Shown here: positions 1 through 16,930 of the stretch, in pieces
Numbering within the stretch: the stretch's first letter is position 1
How the letters are laid out: every line of letters starts with the position of its first letter
NCBI GenBank assembly: GCA_964035545.1
Contig: OZ037769.1
Coordinates: forward strand, 9,711,429 to 9,775,428
DNA length: 64,000 nt
From: Bugula neritina
Lineage: Eukaryota > Bryozoa > Gymnolaemata > Cheilostomatida > Bugulidae
Direction: 5' to 3'
Notes under the pieces: generated by a model
What the model was told of the DNA's origin: nothing
Seen by the model: the letters and a program-made list of their open reading frames with translations, nothing else
Database searches by the model: none
Made by a program: the position numbers and the translations under genes

Positions 1-3000
1 CTGCAACATACTGAAATACACTGTAACATACTGAAATACACTGCAACATACCGCAACACACTGCAACATACTGAAATACTTTGTAACATATTGAAATACA
101 CTGCAACGCATTGAAATATACAGCAACATAGCGGAATATATGGTTTCGTACTGAAAAAAATTGTAGCACATTGAAACATACCGCATTATAGTGAAATACT
201 CTGCAACACAATGTAGCATACTGTAATATACAGAAATGTACTGTGAAATACTGAAACATACAACAACATACTGAAATATACTGCAACATATTAAATTACA
301 CATACAGAATTATAATTCAACAAAGTGAGAGGTTTCTAAAAATATTGAAACATACTGAAATACACTGTAAGATATTGAAATACACTGCAACACATGGGAA
401 TATACTGCAAAATATCGAAAAACATGGTAACCTACTGAAATATGTTGCAAACTACTGAGATATACTGCAACATACTTCAACATAATAAAATATACTGTAA
501 CACACTAAACGATACTGCAAAATTCTGAAATATACTGTAATATACTAAAACATACTGCAACATTCTGAAATATACTGCAACATATCGAAGTATATAGTAA
601 CATACGAACATGTAGTGTAACACACTGAAACATACTGAAACATCCTGAAACATACTGTAATATACTAGAACATACTGAAACATACTGTAACATAAAGAAA
701 TATACTGTAACACACTGAAATATACGGCAAAATACTGGATTATGTTGTAACATACTGAAACATTCTATAACATATTGGAATATACTGCAACATACCGAAA
801 AATACTGCAACATACTGCAACATACTGAAATACACTGTAAAATATTGAATAACACTGCAACACATTGGAGTAAGCTGCAACATACCTAGACATACGGTAT
901 TATACTGAAAGATACTGTAACACATTGAAACACACTGCAACATACTGAAATATGCTGTAGCATGCTGAAAGACACTACAACTCACTGATGTATAGTGTAC
1001 TATTCGGAAATGTACTGTAACATACTGATATTTACTGTAACACACTGAAATATACTGCAAAATACTGAAATACACTGTAACATACTGAAATATACTGCAA
1101 CATACTGCAACATACTGCAACATACTGAAATACACTGTAACATACTGAAATACACTGCAACACACTGAAGTATACTGTAATATATAGAAATGTACTGTAA
1201 CATACTGCAACATACGAAAAGATATTGAAATTTACTGCAACATACTAAAATATATGGTAACCTACTGAAAAATGTGGCAAACTAATGAAATATACTGCAA
1301 CATACTGCAAGATAATGAAATATACTGAAACACTGTAACATACTGAAGTATACTGTAATATACAGAAATGTACTGTAACATACTGAAACATACGTCAACA
1401 TATTGAAATTTACTGCAACATACTGAAATATACTGCAAGATACTGCAACACACTGAAATACCTTGTAAGGTTCTGAAATGCAGTGCAACATACTGCAACA
1501 TACTGCAACATACTGCAACATACTGAAATATATGGTAACCTACTGAAACATACTGAATTACACTGTAACATACTGAAATACACTGCAACATCCTGCAACA
1601 TACTGAAATACACTGTAACATACTGAAATACTTTGCAACACATTGGAATGTACTGCAACATAATGAAATATATGATAACCTACTGAAATATGTTGCAAAC
1701 TACTGAGATATACTGCAACATCCTTCAACATAATAAAATATATTGTAACACAGTGAAATATACTGCAAAATTTTGAAATATACTGTAACATACTGAAACA
1801 TACGCAACATACTGAAATATACTGCAGCATACTGAAATATAATGCAAGATACTGCAACATACTGAAATACACTGTAACATACCGAAATACACTGCAACAT
1901 ATTCAAATACACTGTAATATTTTGAAATACACTGCAACACATTGAAAAATACTGCAACATACTGAAGTATACTGCGAGACATTGAAATATACTGCCACAT
2001 AATGAAATATGCTGTAGCATACTGAAATACACTGCAACACATTGGAGTATACTGTACTATACAGAAATGTACTGTAACATACTGAAACATACGTCAACAT
2101 ACTGAAATGTACTGCAACATGCTGAAATACACTGCAACACATTGAAATATACTGCAACATACCGAAATATATGGTAACCTACTGAAATACGTTGCAAACC
2201 ACTGAAACATATTGCGATATACTGCAACAAAATAAAATATACTGTAACACACTAAACGATACTGCAAAATGCTGAAATATACTGTAACATACTGAAACAT
2301 ACTGCAACATACTGAACTATACTGCAACATACTGAAATATACTGCAAGATACGGCAGCATACTGAAATACACTGTAACATACTGAAATACACTGTAACGT
2401 ATTGAAATACACTGCAACACATTGAAATATACTGCAACCTACCGAAATATATGGTAACCTACTGAAATATGTTGCAAACCACTGAAACATACTGCGATAT
2501 ACTGCAACAAAATAAAATATACTGTAACACACTAAACGATACTGCAAAATGCTGAATTATACTGTAACATACTAAAACATACTGCAACATTCTGAAATAT
2601 ACTGCAACATATCGAAGTATATAGTAATATACGAACATGTACTGTAACATACCGAAACATACTGAAATATCCTGAAACATACTGAAATATACTAGAACAT
2701 ACCGAAACATACTGAAACATCCTGAAACATACTGTAATATACTAGAACATACTGAAACATACTGTAACATAAAGAAATATACTGTAACACACTGAAATAT
2801 ACGGCAAAATACCTGATTATGTTGTAACATACTGAAACATTCTGTAACATATTGAAATATACTGAAACATACTGAAACATACTGAAATATACCGCAACAA
2901 ACCGAAATATTCGGTAACATACTGAAATAGGTTGCAAACTACTAAAACATAATGCAACATACTGCAACATATTGAAATACACTGCAACACATTGAATTAT

Positions 3001-6000
3001 ACTGCGTCACACTGAAAGTTACTGCAACATACTGCAACATACTGAAATACACTGCAACATACTGAAATACACTGCAACAGATTGAAGAATACTCCAACAT
3101 ACTGAAATATGCTGTAGCATGCTGAAAGACACTACAACTCACTGATGTATGGTGTACTATTCAGAAATGTACTGTAACATACTGATATTTACTGTAACAC
3201 ACTGAAACATACTGCAAAATACTGAAATACACTGTAACATACTGAAATATACTGCAACATACTGCAACATACTGAAATACACTGTAACATACTGAAATAC
3301 ACTGCAACATACCGCAACACACTGCAACATACTGAAATATTTTGTAACATATTGAAATACACTGCAACGCATTGAAATATACAGCAACATACCGGAATAT
3401 ATGGTTTCGTACTGAAAAAAACTGTAGCACATTGAAACATACCGCATTATAGTGAAATACTCTGCAACACACTGTAGTATACTGTAATATACAGAAATGT
3501 ACTGTGAAATACTGAAACATACAACAACATACTGAAATATACTGCAACATATTAAATTACACATACTGAATTATAATTCAACATAGTGATAGGTTTCTAA
3601 AAATATTGAAACATACTGAAATACACTGTAAGATATTGAAATACACTGCAACACATGGGAATATACTGCAAAATATCGAAAAACATGGTAACCTACTGAA
3701 ATATGTTGCAAACTACTGAGATATATTGCAACATACCTCAACATAATAAGATATACTGTAGCACAGTGAAATATACTGCAAAATTTTGAAATATACTGTA
3801 ACATACTGAAACCTACGCAACATACTGAAATATACTGCAGCATACTGAAATACACTGTAACATATTGAAATACTCTGCAACACACTGAAGTATACTGTAA
3901 TATACAGAAATGTACTGTAAAATACTGAAACATACTGAAACACACTACAACATACTGAAACATACTGAAACATACCGCAACAAACCGAAATATTCGGTAA
4001 CATACTGAAAGAGGTTGCAAACTACTTTAAATACAATGCAACATACTGTAACATATTGAAATACACTGCAACACAATGAATTATAATGCGACACACTGAA
4101 AGTTACAGCAACACACTGCAACATACTGAAACACACTGCAACATACTGAAATACACTGTAACACATTGGAATATACTGCAACATACCTAAATATACAGTA
4201 AATTACTGAAATATACTTGAACACATTGAAAAATACTCCAACATACTGAAATATGCCGTAGCATGCTGAAAGACACTACAACTCACTTATGTATAGTGTA
4301 CTATTCGGAAATGTACTGTAACATACTGATATTTACTGTAACACACTGAATTATACTGCAAAATACTGAATTACACTGTAACATACTGAAATATACTGCA
4401 ACATACTGCAACATACCGCAACACACTGCAACATACTGAATTACTTTGCAACATATTGAAATACACTGCAACGCATTGAAATATACAGCAACATACCGGA
4501 ATATATGGTTTTGTACTGAAAAAAACTGTAACACATTGAAACATACCGCATTATAGTGAAATAGTCTGCAACGCACTGAAGTATACTGTAATATACAGAA
4601 ATGTACTTTGAAAGACTGAAACATACAACAACATACAGAAATATACTGCAACATATTGAATTACACTGCAACATACTGAATTATAACTCAACATAACTGA
4701 TAGATTTCTAAAAATATGGAAACATACCGAAATACACTGTAAGATATTGAAATACACTGCAACACATTGAAATATACTGCAAAATACCAAAATATATGGT
4801 AACCTATTGAAATATGTTGCAAACTACTGAAATATATTGCAACATACTGCAACATAATGAAATATACTGTACTACGCTGAAAAATAATGCAAAATACTGA
4901 AATATACTGTAACATACTGAACTATACTGCAACATACTGAACTATACTGCAACATACTGAAATATACTGCAAGATACGGCAGCATACTGAATTACACTGT
5001 AATGAACTGAAATACACTGCAACACATTGAAATATACTGCAACACACTGAAACATACGGCAACATACTGAAATATACTGCGAGACATTGAAATATACTGC
5101 AACATAGTGAAATATGCTGTAGCATACTGAAATACACTGCAACACACTGGAGTATACTATACTATACAGAAATGTACTGTAACATACTGAAACATACATC
5201 AACATACTGAAATGTACTGCAACATGCTGAATTATACTACAACATACTGCAACATACTGAAATACGCTTTAACATAATGAAATACACTGCAACACATTGA
5301 AATATACGGCAAAATACCTGATTATGTTGTAACATACTGAAACATTCTGTAACATATTGAAATATACTGCAACATACTGAAAAATACTGCAACGTACTGC
5401 AACATACTGAAATAGACTGTAACATATTGAAATACACTGCAACACATTGGAGTAAGCTGCAACATACCTATATATACGGTAATATACTGAATGATACTGT
5501 AACACAATAAAACATACCGCATTATAGTGAAATATTCTGCAACACACTGAAGTATACTGTAATATACAGAATAATACTGCAACATACTGAAAAATACTGC
5601 AACATACTGCAACAAACTGAAATACACTGTAACATATTAAAATACACTGCAACACACTGAAGTATACTGTAATATACAGTAATGTACTGTAAAATATTGA
5701 AACATACTGAAACATACTGCAACATACTGAAACATACTGAAACATACTGAAACATACCGCAACAAACCGAAATATTCGGTAACATACTGAAATAGGTTGC
5801 AAACTACTAAAACATAATGCAACATACTGCAACATATTGAAATACACTGCAACACATTGAATTATACTGCGACACACTGAAAGTTACTGCGACATACTGC
5901 AACATACTGAAATACACTGCAACATACTGAAATACACTGCAACACATTGAAGAATACTCCAACATACTGAAATATGCTGTAGCATGCTGAAAGACACTAC

Positions 6001-9000
6001 AACTCACTGATGTATGGTGTACTATTCAGAAATGTACTGTAACATACTGATATTTACTGTAACACACTGAAACATACTGCAAAATACTGAAATACACTGT
6101 AACATACTGAAATATACTGCAACATACTGCAACATACTGAAATACACTGTAACATACTGAAATACACTGCAACATACCGCAACACACTGCAACATACTGA
6201 AATACTTTGTAACATATTGAAATACACTGCAACGCATTGAAATATACAGCAACATAGCGGAATATATGGTTTCGTACTGAAAAAAATTGTAGCACATTGA
6301 AACATACCGCATTATAGTGAAATACTCTGCAACACACTGTAGCATACTGTAATATACAGAAATGTACTGTGAAATACTGAAACATACAACAACATACTGA
6401 AATATACTGCAACATATTAAATTACACATACAGAATTATAATTCAACATAGTGAGAGGTTTCTAAAAATATTGAAACATACTGAAATACACTGTAAGATA
6501 TTGAAATACACTGCAACACATGGGAATATACTGCAAAATATCGAAAAACATGGTAACCTACTGAAATATGTTGCAAACTACTGAGATATACTGCAACATA
6601 CTTCAACATAATAAAATATACTGTAACACACTAAACGATACTGCAAAATTCTGAAATATACTGTAATATACTAAAACATACTGCAACATTCTGAAATATA
6701 CTGCAACATATCGAAGTATATAGTAATATACGAACATGTAGTGTAACACACTGAAACATACTGAAACATCCTGAAACATACTGTAATATACTAGAACATA
6801 CCAAAACATACTGTAACATAAAGAAATATACTGTAACACACTGAAATATACGGCAAAATACTGGATTATGTTGTAACATACTGAAACATTCTATAACATA
6901 TTGGAATATACTGCAACATACCGAAAAATACTGCAACATACTGCAACATACTGAAATACACTGTAAAATATTGAATAACACTGCAACACATTGGAGTAAG
7001 CTGCAACATACCTAGACATACGGTATTATACTGAAAGATACTGTAACACATTGAAACACACTGCAACATACTGAAATATGCTGTAGCATGCTGAAAGACA
7101 CTACAACTCACTGATGTATAGTGTACTATTCGGAAATGTACTGTAACATACTGATATTTACTGTAACACACTGAAATATACTGCAAAATACTGAAATACA
7201 CTGTAACATACTGAAATATACTGCAACATACTGCAACATACTGCAACATACTGAAATACACTGTAACATACTGAAATACACTGCAACACACTGAAGTATA
7301 CTGTAATATATAGAAATGTACTGTAACATACTGCAACATACGGAAAGATATTGAAATTTACTGCAACATACTAAAATATATGGTAACCTACTGAAAAATG
7401 TGGCAAACTAATGAAATATACTGCAACATACTGCAAGATAATGAAATATACTGAAACACTGTAACATACTGAAGTATACTGTAATATACAGAAAAGTACT
7501 GTAACATACTGAAACATACGTCAACATATTGAAATTTACTGCAACATACTGAAATATACTGCAAGATACTGCAACACACTGAAATACCTTGTAAGGTTCT
7601 GAAATGCAGTGCAACATACTGCAACATACTGCAACATACTGCAACATACTGAAATATATGGTAACCTACTGAAACATACTGAATTACACTGTAACATACT
7701 GAAATACACTGCAACATCCTGCAACATACTGAAATACACTGTAACATACTGAAATACTTTGCAACACATTGGAATGTACTGCAACATAATGAAATATATG
7801 ATAACCTACTGAAATATGTTGCAAACTACTGAGATATACTGCAACATCCTTCAACATAATAAAATATATTGTAACACAGTGAAATATACTGCAAAATTTT
7901 GAAATATACTGTAACATACTGAAACATACGCAACATACTGAAATATACTGCAGCATACTGAAATATAATGCAAGATACTGCAACATACTGAAATACACTG
8001 TAACATACCGAAATACACTGCAACATATTCAAATACACTGTAATATTTTGAAATACACTGCAACACATTGAAAAATACTGCAACATACTGAAGTATACTG
8101 CGAGACATTGAAATATACTGCCACATAATGAAATATGCTGTAGCATACTGAAATACACTGCAACACATTGGAGTATACTGTACTATACAGAAATGTACTG
8201 TAACATACTGAAACATACGTCAACATACTAAAATGTACTGCAACATGCTGAAATACACTGCAACACATTGAAATATACTGCAACATACCGAAATATATGG
8301 TAACCTACTGAAATACGTTGCAAACCACTGAAACATATTGCGATATACTGCAACAAAATAAAATATACTGTAACACACTAAACGATACTGCAAAATGCTG
8401 AAATATACTGTAACATACTGAAACATACTGCAACATACTGAACTATACTGCAACATACTGAAATATACTGCAAGATACGGCAGCATACTGAAATACACTG
8501 TAACATACTGAAATACACTGTAACGTATTGAAATACACTGCAACACATTGAAATATACTGCAACCTACCGAAATATATGGTAACCTACTGAAATATGTTG
8601 CAAACCACTGAAACATACTGCGATATACTGCAACAAAATAAAATATACTGTAACACACTAAACGATACTGCAAAATGCTGAATTATACTGTAACATACTA
8701 AAACATACTGCAACATTCTGAAATATACTGCAACATATCGAAGTATATAGTAATATACGAACATGTACTGTAACATACCGAAACATACTGAAATATCCTG
8801 AAACATACTGAAATATACTAGAACATACCGAAACATACTGAAACATCCTGAAACATACTGTAATATACTAGAATATACTGAAACATACTGTAACATAAAG
8901 AAATATACTGTAACACACTGAAATATACGGCAAAATACCTGATTATGTTGTAACATACTGAAACATTCTGTAACATATTGAAATATACTGAAACATACTG

Positions 9001-12000
9001 AAACATACTGAAATATACCGCAACAAACCGAAATATTCGGTAACATACTGAAATAGGTTGCAAACTACTAAAACATAATGCAACATACTGCAACATATTG
9101 AAATACACTGCAACACATTGAATTATACTGCGTCACACTGAAAGTTACTGCAACATACTGCAACATACTGAAATACACTGCAACATACTGAAATACACTG
9201 CAACAGATTGAAGAATACTCCAACATACTGAAATATGCTGTAGCATGCTGAAAGACACTACAACTCACTGATGTATGGTGTACTATTCAGAAATGTACTG
9301 TAACATACTGATATTTACTGTAACACACTGAAACATACTGCAAAATACTGAAATACACTGTAACATACTGAAATATACTGCAACATACTGCAACATACTG
9401 AAATACACTGTAACATACTGAAATACACTGCAACATACCGCAACACACTGCAACATACTGAAATACTTTGTAACATATTGAAATACACTGCAACGCATTG
9501 AAATATACAGCAACATACCGGAATATATGGTTTCGTACTGAAAAAAACTGTAGCACATTGAAACATACCGCATTATAGTGAAATACTCTGCAACACACTG
9601 TAGTATACTGTAATATACAGAAATGTACTGTGAAATACTGAAACATACAACAACATACTGAAATATACTGCAACATATTAAATTACACATACTGAATTAT
9701 AATTCAACATAGTGATAGGTTTCTAAAAATATTGAAACATACTGAAATACACTGTAAGATATTGAAATACACTGCAACACATGGGAATATACTGCGAAAT
9801 ATCGAAAAACATGGTAACCTACTGAAATATGTTGCAAACTACTGAGATATATTGCAACATACCTCAACATAATAAGATATACTGTAGCACAGTGAAATAT
9901 ACTGCAAAATTTTGAAATATACTGTAACATACTGAAACCTACGCAACATACTGAAATATACTGCAGCATACTGAAATACACTGTAACATATTGAAATACT
10001 CTGCAACACACTGAAGTATACTGTAATATACAGAAATGTACTGTAAAATACTGAAACATACTGAAACACACTACAACATACTGAAACATACTGAAACATA
10101 CCGCAACAAACCGAAATATTCGGTAACATACTGAAAGAGGTTGCAAACTACTTTAAATACAATGCAACATACTGTAACATATTGAAATACACTGCAACAC
10201 AATGAATTATAATGCGACACACTGAAAGTTACAGCAACACACTGCAACATACTGAAACACACTGCAACATACTGAAATACACTGTAACACATTGGAATAT
10301 ACTGCAACATACCTAAATATACAGTAAATTACTGAAATATACTTGAACACATTGAAAAATACTCCAACATACTGAAATATGCCGTAGCATGCTGAAAGAC
10401 ACTACAACTCACTTATGTATAGTGTACTATTCGGAAATGTACTGTAACATACTGATATTTACTGTAACACACTGAATTATACTGCAAAATACTGAATTAC
10501 ACTGTAACATACTGAAATATACTGCAACATACTGCAACATACCGCAACACACTGCAACATACTGAATTACTTTGCAACATATTGAAATACACTGCAACGC
10601 ATTGAAATATACAGCAACATACCGGAATATATGGTTTTGTACTGAAAAAAACTGTAACACATTGAAACATACCGCATTATAGTGAAATAGTCTGCAACGC
10701 ACTGAAGTATACTGTAATATACAGAAATGTACTTTGAAAGACTGAAACATACAACAACATACAGAAATATACTAGAACATACCGAAACATACTGAAACAT
10801 TCTGAAACATACTGTAATATACTAGAACATACTGAAACATACTGTAACATAAAAAAATATACTGTAACACACTGAAATATACGGCAAAATACCTGATTAT
10901 GTTGTAACATACTGAAACATTCTGTAACATATTGAAATATACTGCAACATACTGAAAAATACTGCAACGTACTGCAACATACTGAAATAGACTGTAACAT
11001 ATTGAAATACACTGCAACACATTGGAGTAAGCTGCAACATACCTATATATACGGTAATATACTGAATGATACTGTAACACAATAAAACATACCGCATTAT
11101 AGTGAAATATTCTGCAACACACTGAAGTATACTGTAATATACAGAATAATACTGCAACATACTGAAAAATACTGCAACATACTGCAACAAACTGAAATAC
11201 ACTGTAACATATTAAAATACACTGCAACACACTGAAGTATACTGTAATATACAGTAATGTACTGTAAAATATTGAAACATACTGAAACATACTGCAACAT
11301 ACTGAAACATACTGAAACATACTGAAACATACCGCAACAAACCGAAATATTCGGTAACATACTGAAATAGGTTGCAAACTACTAAAACATAATGCAACAT
11401 ACTGCAACATATTGAAATACACTGCAACACATTGAATTATACTGCGACACACTGAAAGTTACTGCGACATACTGCAACATACTGAAATACACTGCAACAT
11501 ACTGAAATACACTGCAACACATTGAAGAATACTCCAACATACTGAAATATGCTGTAGCATGCTGAAAGACACTACAACTCACTGATGTATGGTGTACTAT
11601 TCAGAAATGTACTGTAACATACTGATATTTACTGTAACACACTGAAACATACTGCAAAATACTGAAATACACTGTAACATACTGAAATATACTGCAACAT
11701 ACTGCAACATACTGAAATACACTGTAACATACTGAAATACACTGCAACATACCGCAACACACTGCAACATACTGAAATACTTTGTAACATATTGAAATAC
11801 ACTGCAACGCATTGAAATATACAGCAACATAGCGGAATATATGGTTTCGTACTGAAAAAAATTGTAGCACATTGAAACATACCGCATTATAGTGAAATAC
11901 TCTGCAACACACTGTAGCATACTGTAATATACAGAAATGTACTGTGAAATACTGAAACATACAACAACATACTGAAATATACTGCAACATATTAAATTAC

Positions 12001-15000
12001 ACATACAGAATTATAATTCAACATAGTGAGAGGTTTCTAAAAATATTGAAACATACTGAAATACACTGTAAGATATTGAAATACACTGCAACACATGGGA
12101 ATATACTGCAAAATATCGAAAAACATGGTAACCTACTGAAATATGTTGCAAACTACTGAGATATACTGCAACATACTTCAACATAATAAAATATACTGTA
12201 ACACACTAAACGATACTGCAAAATTCTGAAATATACTGTAATATACTAAAACATACTGCAACATTCTGAAATATACTGCAACATATCGAAGTATATAGTA
12301 ATATACGAACATGTAGTGTAACACACTGAAACATACTGAAACATCCTGAAACATACTGTAATATACTAGAACATACCAAAACATACTGCAACATAAAGAA
12401 ATATACTGTAACACACTGAAATATACGGCAAAATACTGGATTATGTTGTAACATACTGAAACATTCTATAACATATTGGAATATACTGCAACATACCGAA
12501 AAATACTGCAACATACTGCAACATACTGAAATACACTGTAAAATATTGAATAACACTGCAACACATTGGAGTAAGCTGCAACATACCTAGACATACGGTA
12601 TTATACTGAAAGATACTGTAACACATTGAAACACACTGCAACATACTGAAATATGCTGTAGCATGCTGAAAGACACTACAACTCACTGATGTATAGTGTA
12701 CTATTCGGAAATGTACTGTAACATACTGATATTTACTGTAACACACTGAAATATACTGCAAAATACTGAAATACACTGTAACATACTGAAATATACTGCA
12801 ACATACTGCAACATACTGCAACATACTGAAATACACTGTAACATACTGAAATACACTGCAACACACTGAAGTATACTGTAATATATAGAAATGTACTGTA
12901 ACATACTGCAACATACGAAAAGATATTGAAATTTACTGCAACATACTAAAATATATGGTAACCTACTGAAAAATGTGGCAAACTAATGAAATATACTGCA
13001 ACATACTGCAAGATAATGAAATATACTGAAACACTGTAACATACTGAAGTATACTGTAATATACAGAAATGTACTGTAACATACTGAAACATACGTCAAC
13101 ATATTGAAATTTACTGCAACATACTGAAATATACTGCAAGATACTGCAACACACTGAAATACCTTGTAAGGTTCTGAAATGCAGTGCAACATACTGCAAC
13201 ATACTGCAACATACTGCAACATACTGAAATATATGGTAACCTACTGAAACATACTGAATTACACTGTAACATACTGAAATACACTGCAACATCCTGCAAC
13301 ATACTGAAATACACTGTAACATACTGAAATACTTTGCAACACATTGGAATGTACTGCAACATAATGAAATATATGATAACCTACTGAAATATGTTGCAAA
13401 CTACTGAGATATACTGCAACATCCTTCAACATAATAAAATATATTGTAACACAGTGAAATATACTGCAAAATTTTGAAATATACTGTAACATACTGAAAC
13501 ATACGCAACATACTGAAATATACTGCAGCATACTGAAATATAATGCAAGATACTGCAACATACTGAAATACACTGTAACATACCGAAATACACTGCAACA
13601 TATTCAAATACACTGTAATATTTTGAAATACACTGCAACACATTGAAAAATACTGCAACATACTGAAGTATACTGCGAGACATTGAAATATACTGCCACA
13701 TAATGAAATATGCTGTAGCATACTGAAATACACTGCAACACATTGGAGTATACTGTACTATACAGAAATGTACTGTAACATACTGAAACATACGTCAACA
13801 TACTGAAATGTACTGCAACATGCTGAAATACACTGCAACACATTGAAATATACTGCAACATACCGAAATATATGGTAACCTACTGAAATACGTTGCAAAC
13901 CACTGAAACATATTGCGATATACTGCAACAAAATAAAATATACTGTAACACACTAAACGATACTGCAAAATGCTGAAATATACTGTAACATACTGAAACA
14001 TACTGCAACATACTGAACTATACTGCAACATACTGAAATATACTGCAAGATACGGCAGCATACTGAAATACACTGTAACATACTGAAATACACTGTAACG
14101 TATTGAAATACACTGCAACACATTGAAATATACTGCAACCTACCGAAATATATGGTAACCTACTGAAATATGTTGCAAACCACTGAAACATACTGCGATA
14201 TACTGCAACAAAATAAAATATACTGTAACACACTAAACGATACTGCAAAATGCTGAATTATACTGTAACATACTAAAACATACTGCAACATTCTGAAATA
14301 TACTGCAACATATCGAAGTATATAGTAATATACGAACATGTACTGTAACATACCGAAACATACTGAAATATCCTGAAACATACTGAAATATACTAGAACA
14401 TACCGAAACATACTGAAACATCCTGAAACATACTGTAATATACTAGAACATACTGAAACATACTGTAACATAAAGAAATATACTGTAACACACTGAAATA
14501 TACGGCAAAATACCTGATTATGTTGTAACATACTGAAACATTCTGTAACATATTGAAATATACTGAAACATACTGAAACATACTGAAATATACCGCAACA
14601 AACCGAAATATTCGGTAACATACTGAAATAGGTTGCAAACTACTAAAACATAATGCAACATACTGCAACATATTGAAATACACTGCAACACATTGAATTA
14701 TACTGCGTCACACTGAAAGTTACTGCAACATACTGCAACATACTGAAATACACTGCAACATACTGAAATACACTGCAACAGATTGAAGAATACTCCAACA
14801 TACTGAAATATGCTGTAGCATGCTGAAAGACACTACAACTCACTGATGTATGGTGTACTATTCAGAAATGTACTGTAACATACTGATATTTACTGTAACA
14901 CACTGAAACATACTGCAAAATACTGAAATACACTGTAACATACTGAAATATACTGCAACATACTGCAACATACTGAAATACACTGTAACATACTGAAATA

Positions 15001-16930
15001 CACTGCAACATACCGCAACACACTGCAACATACTGAAATACTTTGTAACATATTGAAATACACTGCAACGCATTGAAATATACAGCAACATACCGGAATA
15101 TATGGTTTCGTACTGAAAAAAACTGTAGCACATTGAAACATACCGCATTATAGTGAAATACTCTGCAACACACTGTAGTATACTGTAATATACAGAAATG
15201 TACTGTGAAATACTGAAACATACAACAACATACTGAAATATACTGCAACATATTAAATTACACATACTGAATTATAATTCAACATAGTGATAGGTTTCTA
15301 AAAATATTGAAACATACTGAAATACACTGTAAGATATTGAAATACACTGCAACACATGGGAATATACTGCAAAATATCGAAAAACATGGTAACCTACTGA
15401 AATATGTTGCAAACTACTGAGATATATTGCAACATACCTCAACATAATAAGATATACTGTAGCACAGTGAAATATACTGCAAAATTTTGAAATATACTGT
15501 AACATACTGAAACCTACGCAACATACTGAAATATACTGCAGCATACTGAAATACACTGTAACATATTGAAATACTCTGCAACACACTGAAGTATACTGTA
15601 ATATACAGAAATGTACTGTAAAATACTGAAACATACTGAAACACACTACAACATACTGAAACATACTGAAACATACCGCAACAAACCGAAATATTCGGTA
15701 ACATACTGAAAGAGGTTGCAAACTACTTTAAATACAATGCAACATACTGTAACATATTGAAATACACTGCAACACAATGAATTATAATGCGACACACTGA
15801 AAGTTACAGCAACACACTGCAACATACTGAAACACACTGCAACATACTGAAATACACTGTAACACATTGGAATATACTGCAACATACCTAAATATACAGT
15901 AAATTACTGAAATATACTTGAACACATTGAAAAATACTCCAACATACTGAAATATGCCGTAGCATGCTGAAAGACACTACAACTCACTTATGTATAGTGT
16001 ACTATTCGGAAATGTACTGTAACATACTGATATTTACTGTAACACACTGAATTATACTGCAAAATACTGAATTACACTGTAACATACTGAAATATACTGC
16101 AACATACTGCAACATACCGCAACACACTGCAACATACTGAATTACTTTGCAACATATTGAAATACACTGCAACGCATTGAAATATACAGCAACATACCGG
16201 AATATATGGTTTTGTACTGAAAAAAACTGTAACACATTGAAACATACCGCATTATAGTGAAATAGTCTGCAACGCACTGAAGTATACTGTAATATACAGA
16301 AATGTACTTTGAAAGACTGAAACATACAACAACATACAGAAATATACTGCAACATATTGAATTACACTGCAACATACTGAATTATAACTCAACATAACTG
16401 ATAGATTTCTAAAAATATGGAAACATACCGAAATACACTGTAAGATATTGAAATACACTGCAACACATTGAAATATACTGCAAAATACCAAAATATATGG
16501 TAACCTATTGAAATATGTTGCAAACTACTGAAATATAATGCAACATACTGCAACATAATAAAATATACTGTACTACGCTGAAAAATAATGCAAAATACTG
16601 AAATATACTGTAACATACTGAACTATACTTCAACATACTGAACTATACTGCAACATACTGAAATATACTGCAAGATACGGCAGCATACTGAATTACACTG
16701 TAATGAACTGAAATACACTGCAACACATTGAAATATACTGCAACACACTGAAACATACGGCAACATACTGAAATATACTGCGAGACATTGAAATATACTG
16801 CAACATAGTGAAATATGCTGTAGCATACTGAAATACACTGCAACACACTGGAGTATACTATACTATACAGAAATGTACTGTAACATACTGAAACATACAT
16901 CAACATACTGAAATGTACTGCAACATGCTG
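1..16930 (+). repeat. Sat1 higher-order repeat HOR-1, 6,126-bp unit (second copy 5,575 bp)
   Basis: Non-consensus monomers recur at exact distances. The sequence at position 1 is found again at 6127 and at 11702, giving units 1-6126, 6127-11701 and a third copy that stays collinear to about 16.9 kb. By eye the copies differ only by scattered single bases, apart from one replaced block in copy 2 (651 bp replaced by 100 bp). Each unit is itself two related halves: one marker block lies at 3157, 6022, 9283, 11597 and 14858, with spacings 2865, 3261, 2314 and 3261. This indicates amplification of an already duplicated unit. The third copy overlaps the start of the 4,344-bp HOR at about 15.5-16.9 kb, so the two HORs share that segment. 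Confidence 0.92.
10774..10873 (+). repeat. 100-bp replacement patch in HOR-1 copy 2
   Basis: Copy 2 follows copy 1 at an offset of 6,126 up to 10773 and at an offset of 5,575 from 10874. The 651 bp expected here (4648-5298 in copy 1) are replaced by 100 bp. Those 100 bp match 2694-2793 of the same HOR unit, and the equivalent at 8820, with about two mismatches. This is what a non-allelic conversion or template switch between sub-blocks of one HOR would leave. Confidence 0.8.

Noticed and set aside
2902-2914. CENP-B box in CCGAAATATTCGG and similar CGG-containing monomers
   Set aside because: The spacing and bases of the CENP-B box (TTCG, then A and CGGG at fixed distances) are not met by the recurring motif.
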